Of a DNA stretch of 64,000 nt, positions 58,779-64,000 are shown one piece after another. Origin of the DNA: Tessaracoccus caeni (GTDB lineage Bacteria > Actinomycetota > Actinomycetes > Propionibacteriales > Propionibacteriaceae); assembly GCF_029211185.1 (NCBI RefSeq), contig NZ_JARGDO010000002.1, positions 1-64,000 of the forward strand. The letters are read 5' to 3'. Numbering within the stretch: the first letter of the stretch is position 1; the number at the start of each line of letters is the position of its first letter. The position numbers and the translations under genes are program-made. The notes beneath the pieces are model-generated. The model did not search any database and had not been told where the DNA came from. It saw only the letters and a list, made by a program, of their open reading frames with translations.

Positions 58779-60070
58779 TGTTCACCGCGGAGGAGAAGCG
58801 ACGCCGCTACCTGCTGGTGGAGGCGGCGCTGGCCGAGGCCGAGGGCGAGCTGGGGCTCATCCCTGCCGAGGCCGCCGCCGAGATCGCGCGGGTCGCGCGG
58901 ACGATCACGCTCGACCCGGCGCGCCTCGGTGTCCGCATCGCCGCGCACGGCCACACCATGATGGCGCTGGTCGAGGAGCTGGCCGAGGCCGTCGGCGAGC
59001 ACGGCGGCTGGGTGCATTGGGGCGCGACGACGCAGAACATCCAGCAGACCGGCGACATCCTCATCCTGCGCGACGTACACGACGCCGTGCGGAACTCCGT
59101 CCGCGAGGCCCTCGTCGCACTGGCCGATCTCGCCGAATGCACCGCCGCCATGCCCATGCCCGGCCGGACGCACTGGCAGCACGCCGTGCCGATCACCTTC
59201 GGCCTCAAGGCCGCGGCGTGGGCCGACCAGTTCACCCGCCACCTCGAGCGTCTCGACGAGCTTCGCCCCCGGCTGCTGCGCTCCATGACGGGCGGGGCCG
59301 CGGGCACCTTCGCATCCTTCGGCGAGCGCGGGCCGGCGCTGCAAGCGCGGGTCGCCGAGATCCTCGGCCTCTCCCCCATGCCGGTGCCTTCTCGCGCCAT
59401 CGTCGATCACCTGGCGGAGTTCGTCCTGCTGCTGGGGCTGATCTCGGCCACCGCACAGTCGGTAGCTGAGGAGGTCCAGCTGCTGAACACCCCGGAGATC
59501 GGCGAGGCCCACGAGGCCATTCCTGCCGGCCAGGTGGGCTCGTCGACCATGCCGCAGAAGCGCGTCGCGCCGCATGTCGGAGTCTTGATCATCGCCGCCG
59601 CCACCGCCCGCGCCGCTGCACCGCTCGCCCTCGAGGCGATGCTGCAGTCGCACGAGGTGGACGGCACCCGCTCCGTCATGATGGACCGCGCTCTGGAGCA
59701 GGCCGGCACCCACACGATGCAGGCGCTCGACGCGCTGGTGCCGCTGATCCAGCGGCTCGAGGTGGATCCCGGGAGAATGCGGGAGAACCTGGGCCTCACC
59801 AAGGGCCTGATCAACGCCGAGGCCGCCATGCTGGCCTTGGCCGACGCCCTCGGACGGCAGGAGGCGCACCATGTCGTGCACCACGCCGTCGAACGGGTCA
59901 ACGCCGAGGGCCTGTCCTTCGCCGACGCCCTCCTGGCCGACGAACGCGTCGCGGCCGTGCTGACCGCGGAGCAGATCGACGCTCTCCTCGACCCGGCCAA
60001 CTACACCGGCCTGAGCGAGCAGATCGCCCGCGAGGCCGCGCGCTCGGCGAGGGCAGCGGCCAGCGCTTAA
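58778..60070 (+). CDS. Fumarase/aspartase-superfamily lyase of unknown substrate
   Basis: A 430-residue lyase of the adenylosuccinate lyase and carboxymuconate cycloisomerase superfamily. The three conserved regions are HWGATTQNIQQTGD (80-93), GRTHWQHAVPITFG (129-142) and GSSTMPQKRVAPH (254-266). The last usually reads GSSxMPxKRNP; here the Asn-Pro pair is VA, so catalysis or substrate may differ. The ATG at 58778 couples it to the second GH13 gene. Its place in a sugar operon is unexplained. purB or pcaB names are not supported by context. The stop codon lies in the first bases of a family hairpin. Confidence 0.8.
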   Translation: MFTAEEKRRRYLLVEAALAEAEGELGLIPAEAAAEIARVARTITLDPARLGVRIAAHGHTMMALVEELAEAVGEHGGWVHWGATTQNIQQTGDILILRDVHDAVRNSVREALVALADLAECTAAMPMPGRTHWQHAVPITFGLKAAAWADQFTRHLERLDELRPRLLRSMTGGAAGTFASFGERGPALQARVAEILGLSPMPVPSRAIVDHLAEFVLLLGLISATAQSVAEEVQLLNTPEIGEAHEAIPAGQVGSSTMPQKRVAPHVGVLIIAAATARAAAPLALEAMLQSHEVDGTRSVMMDRALEQAGTHTMQALDALVPLIQRLEVDPGRMRENLGLTKGLINAEAAMLALADALGRQEAHHVVHHAVERVNAEGLSFADALLADERVAAVLTAEQIDALLDPANYTGLSEQIAREAARSARAAASA

Positions 60071-60114
60071 GTGCTCGCCATTCCACCGACTTCGGTGGAA
60101 TGGTGAGCAGCTAA
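60067..60114. terminator. Long hairpin between convergent genes, repeated family member
   Basis: A 22-bp stem with mismatches (60067-60088 with 60093-60114) has the loop ACTT and core CCACCGACTTCGGTGG. It begins in the lyase stop codon and ends 5 bp before the stop of the minus-strand Lrp gene, so it can terminate both. Confidence 0.65.
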
Positions 60115-60118
60115 GCCC

Positions 60119-60604
60119 TCACGACGCTCCAACAGCCAGGCGTTCCAGGAGCTGGCGGGTGCGAAACGGCATGGCAGGGTTCACCGAGATCATCGTGTTG
60201 GTGCGCTGGATGCCGTCGATCTCGAGGATCTGGTTGGTGATCCGGTGCAGGTCGAGCGTGTCCTTCGCGACGACGCGGGTCAGCAGGTCGGCGTCGCCGG
60301 TGGTGAAGTGCACCTCCATCACCTCCGGGATGGAGTACAGCTCGGCGGCAGCGTCCGGCCCGTCGCGCTGGCTCAAGGCCAGGGCGACGAAAGCGAGCAG
60401 CGGGTAGCCGAGCGACGCCGGCGTCACCCGATGGCTGAAGCCCAGCAGCACCTCGTCGCGATCCAGCCGCTGCAGCCTGGCGTGCACCGTGTTGCGCGAG
60501 ATACCGAGCGTCTTGGCGATCTGCAGGATCGACGCCCCCGGATCGTCCTCCAGGGCGAGCAGGATCTGAGCATCAAGGACGTCGAGACGTCGATGGCTTG
60601 GCAT
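60119..60604 (-). CDS. Lrp/AsnC-family transcriptional regulator
   Basis: A 161-residue regulator. The N-terminal HTH has LDVLDAQILLALEDDPGASI and LGISRNTVHARLQRLDRDEV. The C-terminal effector-binding RAM domain (about 70-150) has HFTTGDADLLTRVVAKDTLD. The ATG at 60604 is chosen over the GTG at 60619. It is divergent from the YitT gene, whose expression it may control. Lrp proteins of this size respond to amino acids; the ligand here is unknown. Confidence 0.85.
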   Translation of the reverse strand: MPSHRRLDVLDAQILLALEDDPGASILQIAKTLGISRNTVHARLQRLDRDEVLLGFSHRVTPASLGYPLLAFVALALSQRDGPDAAAELYSIPEVMEVHFTTGDADLLTRVVAKDTLDLHRITNQILEIDGIQRTNTMISVNPAMPFRTRQLLERLAVGAS

Positions 60605-60695
60605 ATTGACCGTATTCACAGGTTCTATTGTGCATTCATCTCAGCGAAACGCCTGGCGGTTGCACGCCCATGTCTATTCCTTGAATCATCGAGTC

Positions 60696-61343
60696 GTGCT
60701 CAAAGCTTCGGCCCAATCCCAGGCGACCCCGTCAGTCGAGACCCCTTCACCGACCCCTCATACGGCCGTCGAGGACGTTCTCGCCATCGCCATCGCCGCC
60801 ACGGTGATCTCCCTTGGCCTCTTCCTGATGAAGTCGGCCGGCGTGGTCACCGGCGGCACCGAGGGCGTCGCACTCCTGCTCTCGCACACCATCGGCGTAG
60901 ATCTGGGAATCGCGATCTTCGTTCTAGCCATCCCCTTTTACGGCCTCGGCCTTTGGCAGAAGGGGTGGCGCTTCACGCTGCGCAGCGCCGTCGCCGTGAC
61001 GCTGATCTCGACCATGTCGTCGCTGACCCCACACGTCATCGGCGCGCTTCAGATCGACGCCCTCTACGGCGCCCTCGTGGGCAACGTCCTGATCGGCATC
61101 GGCTTCCTGATCCTCTTCCGGCACGGCGCCAGCCCAGCGGGATTCAGCATCATCTCGCTGCTCGCCCAAGAGAAGCTGGGCTGGCGCGCCGGGCGCGTCC
61201 AGCTCTGCTTCGACGCGGTCATCGTCGCCAGCGCCCTCAGCTACGCCCCGCCGTCGACGGTGCTGGTCTCGGCCGGCGGCGTGGCCATGGTGGGCCTGAT
61301 CCTCAGCATGAACCACCGTCCAGGGCGCTACGTCGGCGCCTGA
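60696..61343 (+). CDS. YitT-family membrane protein
   Basis: A 215-residue DUF161 protein with five membrane segments. The pattern includes FLMKSAGVVTGGTEGVALLL and LIGIGFLILFRHGASPAGFS. It is shorter than YitT proteins that carry a C-terminal DUF2179 domain, which is missing. Function is unknown; some relatives are linked to transport. The start is uncertain: GTG 60696 is chosen because the frame upstream has no ribosome site, but TTG 60606 or GTG 60630 would add up to 30 residues. Divergent from the Lrp gene. Confidence 0.75.
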   Translation: MLKASAQSQATPSVETPSPTPHTAVEDVLAIAIAATVISLGLFLMKSAGVVTGGTEGVALLLSHTIGVDLGIAIFVLAIPFYGLGLWQKGWRFTLRSAVAVTLISTMSSLTPHVIGALQIDALYGALVGNVLIGIGFLILFRHGASPAGFSIISLLAQEKLGWRAGRVQLCFDAVIVASALSYAPPSTVLVSAGGVAMVGLILSMNHRPGRYVGA

Positions 61344-61372
61344 GGTATTTCATCGTCTACTAGATTAATTTG

Positions 61373-61400
61373 TTGGCTGCATAGGGTCACCTCCTATAGC
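61373..61400 (+). promoter_or_regulatory. Promoter upstream of the membrane-protein gene
   Basis: TTGGCT (61373-61378), a 16-bp spacer and TATAGC (61395-61400) lie about 107 bp before the ATG at 61507. The leader ends with CGAAAGGGC, a weak ribosome site. Confidence 0.4.
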
Positions 61401-61506
61401 CTGGTCGGAGTCGAGCACCGGCCCCGGGCGCAGGATCGCGCCTCCGACACCTCCCGATCACAGGAGTCGAGGCCGCACTCGCGCACGTCCAACGAAAGGG
61501 CTTCAG

Positions 61507-62196
61507 ATGAAGCGCACCCGCGAACGGAAACCCCGGCGCCCCAAGACGATGGAGGAGATCGCCGCGGCCTTTCGTGCGCTACGCGGGGACCAGCGCGACG
61601 AAGACTGGGCATGGAGCGTCGCGGCCCAACTGGATCTGGACGACGTGCGACCCGACCTGACCCGCGAGGCGCTCGCCGATCTCCTGCCCGAGCTGCGGGA
61701 AACCAAGAGGTCGGTCTACCGATCGTTCGGCGACCCCGTGAAGTGGGCCCGCGAGCGGGAGGCGAAGTGGCACAGCGAGGGCGTGCTCGTCACGACGCGT
61801 CCGGAACCCTTCCTACTGTCCGACTTCGCCGGCAAGGGACTGTGGATGGCCGCGGTGATCACCGTGATCCTGATGATCATGCAGCTGACGACCCACGGCT
61901 GGAGCTTCGACATCACCTGGACCCTCGTCCTCGCACCCCCGCTGCTCGCTGCCGCCATTCTCCTGGTCCTGCGGATGTGGAACACCGTGCTGCAGCGGAA
62001 CTTCCGCCGCTTCGTGATCGAGATGATCGCCGTCGCCGTCGTCATTTACGGCGGTGGCACCGTCCTCGTCCTCGGTCAGCGAGCATTGCTGGCGCAGGCG
62101 CCCGGTCTCTTGATGCTCGCGGTCGCCGCGGCGTACGGCTTGGCCGCCACCTACGTCGCCCGCAGCCGAGTAACCGGGGATCCCGGCGAGAAGTAA
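61507..62196 (+). CDS. Conserved-type membrane protein of unknown function
   Basis: A 229-residue protein. About 95 cytoplasmic residues start with a basic stretch (MKRTRERKPRRPKTMEEIAA) and a helical region that resembles the permease-prefix domains fused to some PadR-linked membrane proteins. Four membrane segments follow at about 107-125, 134-158, 163-187 and 195-217. The family is not recognised. It may form an operon with the HAD gene 10 bp downstream, although that gene has its own -10-like box. Confidence 0.6.
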   Translation: MKRTRERKPRRPKTMEEIAAAFRALRGDQRDEDWAWSVAAQLDLDDVRPDLTREALADLLPELRETKRSVYRSFGDPVKWAREREAKWHSEGVLVTTRPEPFLLSDFAGKGLWMAAVITVILMIMQLTTHGWSFDITWTLVLAPPLLAAAILLVLRMWNTVLQRNFRRFVIEMIAVAVVIYGGGTVLVLGQRALLAQAPGLLMLAVAAAYGLAATYVARSRVTGDPGEK

Positions 62197-62199
62197 GAT
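62194..62199 (+). promoter_or_regulatory. -10 box TAAGAT, probable leaderless transcript
   Basis: TAAGAT overlaps the stop of the previous gene and ends 7 nt before the ATG at 62207. Confidence 0.3.
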
Positions 62200-62206
62200 A
62201 AACGCG

Positions 62207-63034
62207 ATGACGCCGAGTCGAGCCACGGTGCGCCTGATCGCCACCGACATGGACCGCACGCTGCTGAGCGGCAACCCCCGAGCGATCAGTCCTCGCGTAC
62301 ACACCGCGCTGACCGAGGCCGCGCGCGCGGGGATCCGGGTGATCGCCGTCTCCGGACGACAGCCCTACTCGCAGGCCACCTTCGTTCAAGACACCCCGCT
62401 GGCGGATCTGGGCATCGGCTGCAACGGCGCAGTGATCGCCCACCTCGGCACCGGCGAGATCCTGGCCGAGGAGCTTCTCTCACCTGAGGCGCAGATCGCT
62501 TTGACGCACGGCTTGAGACGGGTCTTCCCCGAGGTGAAGGTCGCCACGTTCAGGAACGGCGGCAACACCGTCCGGGCGCAGTCCGGTTATCTCGACGCCG
62601 TCTCCGGACCGCAGGCGCCGTGGCCGCCGGACCAACGCGAGGTCGCCCTCGACGAGGCGCTGAGCCGGCCGGCCGTGAAGCTCGTCGCCGCCGCGCCAGG
62701 AGTACCGGCCGAAGAGATCTACGCCGCAGCCTTGGCTCTGAACGTGCCCGGCTGCGAGCCGGTCGTCTCGGGCGCATCCTGGCTGGAGGTGGCTCGCGGC
62801 GGCGTCACCAAAGCGTCGGCCTTGGCCCGCGTCGCGACCCATCTGGACATAGACCGCAGCCAGGTGGTGGCAATCGGCGACAACATCAACGATGTCGCGA
62901 TGCTGCGCTGGGCCGGCTGGGGCGTGGCCGTGGCCAACGGAACCCCTGAGGCCCGCGCGGCCGCCGACCACGTCACGGTGTCGAACGAAGAGGACGCCGT
63001 GGCCGTCGTCATCGAGGGGATTCTCGGCGCGTAG
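62207..63034 (+). CDS. HAD-superfamily IIB (Cof-type) phosphatase
   Basis: A 275-residue HAD hydrolase. Motif I is IATDMDRTLLSG (D14, D16), motif II is VIAVSGRQPYSQ, the Lys of motif III lies in GGVTKASALARV, and motif IV is AIGDNINDVAMLRWAGWGVA. The IIB cap type makes a sugar-phosphate or similar small phosphoester the likely substrate, which suits the sugar context nearby. Substrate unproven. Confidence 0.88.
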   Translation: MTPSRATVRLIATDMDRTLLSGNPRAISPRVHTALTEAARAGIRVIAVSGRQPYSQATFVQDTPLADLGIGCNGAVIAHLGTGEILAEELLSPEAQIALTHGLRRVFPEVKVATFRNGGNTVRAQSGYLDAVSGPQAPWPPDQREVALDEALSRPAVKLVAAAPGVPAEEIYAAALALNVPGCEPVVSGASWLEVARGGVTKASALARVATHLDIDRSQVVAIGDNINDVAMLRWAGWGVAVANGTPEARAAADHVTVSNEEDAVAVVIEGILGA

Positions 63035-63267
63035 AGATTCTGCGGAGGGTCTCACTCCCGTCCGGGAACGGACGAAAAGTCCACCGCGCACCTCTGTCGA
63101 AAATTGATCAGGGCATAAGATATATTGCCTTGCGTAACGTCGGGGAACCGGCATCCGATACGACCAAGACCACACCGCCGACGACGACCCACCGTGGCCC
63201 CCGAGACCACCCGACGGCCGCTCGTCCCCGACCTACAGACATCGCTCAACGAAGAGAAGGAGTGACG
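63035..63267. other. Gene-free spacer before the PTS gene
   Basis: A 233-bp spacer without a reading frame of merit. An AT-rich patch ATAAGATATATTG near 63115-63127 could hold a -10 box, but no -35 box lies at a fitting distance. AGAAGGAGTG before 63268 is the ribosome site. No antiterminator hairpin is evident. Confidence 0.5.
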
Positions 63268-64000
63268 ATGAAGACCCGCTTCAAGAAGGGCATTCAGACC
63301 TTCGGCAGATCCCTGCTGCTGCCCATTGCCGTGCTCGCCCCGGTCGGCATGATCATGGGCCTTGCCAACGCCCTCACCCAGGAATACCTCACCGAGAAGG
63401 TGCCGTGGCTCGGCAACGCGATCTTCCAGGAGGTGCTGACCAGCCTCGGCACCATCTCCCAGGTCGTCTTCGACAACATCCCGCTGCTGTTCGCGATGGG
63501 CGTGGCCTATGGGATGAACAAGCGCGACAAGGGCATCGCGGTGTTCGCCTCCGTGATCGGCTACCTGACCATGCAGGTGGCGATGCGGGTCTACCTCATC
63601 GTCACGGGCACGCTCGTCGACGATCCCGACCTGATGCGCGCGGCCGGCCAGGGCCTGGTGCTCGGCATCCACACCGTGCGCGTGGAGGCCGCCGGCGGCA
63701 TCATCGCCGGCCTGCTCGCCGCATACGCCTGCGACAAGTGGTACACGAAGGAGCTTCCGCTGGCGTTCGCGTTCTTCGGCGGCAAGAAGTTCGTGGCCAT
63801 CGCCACGTTCGTGCTGATGATCCCGATCGGTTTCCTGGTGCCGATCGTCTGGGGCGGCTTCACCGCGGTCCTGGTGTTCATCTCACCCATCTTCATGAAC
63901 GACTACTTCGGCGTCGGCCTGTACTGGACGGCGCACCGTCTCTGCATCCCGTTCGGCCTGCACCACGTGCTCGCCTCCGTGGTGCGGTTCACCGAGGCCG
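63268..64000 (+). CDS. PTS sugar transporter EIIC component (partial, runs off the window)
   Basis: The first 244 residues of a membrane protein of the PTS glucose/maltose/alpha-glucoside EIIC family. FGRSLLLPIAVLAPVGMIMG is the usual first segment, and NIPLLFAMGVAYGMNKRDKG with IAVFASVIGYLTMQ is diagnostic. FGLHHVLASVVRF near the right edge holds the conserved substrate-site His. Any EIIB domain lies beyond 64000. The ATG at 63268 has AGAAGGAG. It may import the same class of sugars as the ABC system, with phosphorylation. Substrate undecided. Confidence 0.88.
   Translation, partial: MKTRFKKGIQTFGRSLLLPIAVLAPVGMIMGLANALTQEYLTEKVPWLGNAIFQEVLTSLGTISQVVFDNIPLLFAMGVAYGMNKRDKGIAVFASVIGYLTMQVAMRVYLIVTGTLVDDPDLMRAAGQGLVLGIHTVRVEAAGGIIAGLLAAYACDKWYTKELPLAFAFFGGKKFVAIATFVLMIPIGFLVPIVWGGFTAVLVFISPIFMNDYFGVGLYWTAHRLCIPFGLHHVLASVVRFTEA

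Noticed and set aside
63100-63130. A promoter with TTGATC and TATATT before the PTS gene
   Set aside because: The spacing is only 11 bp, too short for a normal promoter.

Overview
The window is high-GC bacterial DNA and reads as a chromosome segment of an actinomycete, most likely Propionibacteriaceae. The evidence is strong G/C bias at third codon positions, many GTG starts, a mycothiol-type MshA and MshB, a large 180-kDa-class NAD-dependent glutamate dehydrogenase, and many probable leaderless mRNAs (TAGGCT-like boxes 6-8 nt before the start codon). The family assignment is inference. There is no rRNA, phage or complete insertion sequence. There is one tRNA (Leu-CAG).

Layout. 0-6.7 kb: MFS transporter, two small DNA-binding proteins divergent from a PEP-synthase-like protein, a histidine phosphatase, a winged-helix AlkZ-type protein, an aminoglycoside-phosphotransferase-like kinase and an alkyltransferase-like protein. 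6.8-9.9 kb: TetR-controlled ABC exporter. 10-14 kb: a membrane protein carrying a PstS-like domain, and an FtsX-type ABC transporter. 14-19.9 kb: two tandem paralogous double histidine kinases with a NarL-type regulator. 19.9-21 kb: NrtR-like Nudix regulator. 21-25 kb: an accessory stretch with a secreted M23 peptidase/ricin-lectin protein of atypical composition, a small XRE regulator, hairpins and dispersed repeats. 25.3-28.9 kb: nadA-nadB-nadC behind two tandem operator-like palindromes. 29-33 kb: two CNNM/CBS membrane proteins and a SUKH protein. 33.5-38.3 kb: NAD-GDH. 38.2-41.5 kb: a second two-component system with kinase parts split over three genes. 41.5-44.2 kb: AlkD-like protein, AbiE-type toxin-antitoxin pair and tRNA-Leu. 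44.3-50.2 kb: trpF, a self-contained ABC/XRE operon, a one-chain MshA-MshB fusion and a histidine phosphatase. 50.7-60.1 kb: alpha-glucoside uptake and hydrolysis cluster (ROK regulator, Tat lipoprotein binding protein, two permeases, two GH13 enzymes, a fumarase/aspartase-superfamily lyase). 60.1-64 kb: Lrp regulator, YitT protein, a membrane protein, a HAD phosphatase and the start of a PTS EIIC.

The most notable points are these. (1) Mycothiol steps 1 and 3 are fused in one protein (47431-49368), followed by a phosphatase gene that could supply the step between them. (2) Both two-component loci pair a competent kinase core with a degenerate one, fused in one locus and in trans in the other; in both fused kinases the degenerate half has Ser where His is expected. 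(3) Several unrelated palindromic repeat families lie between genes, and two genes (a GH13 enzyme and the NrtR-like regulator) carry repeat units inside their reading frames. (4) A tandem 21-bp palindrome precedes the nad operon, 4 kb from an NrtR-like regulator gene.
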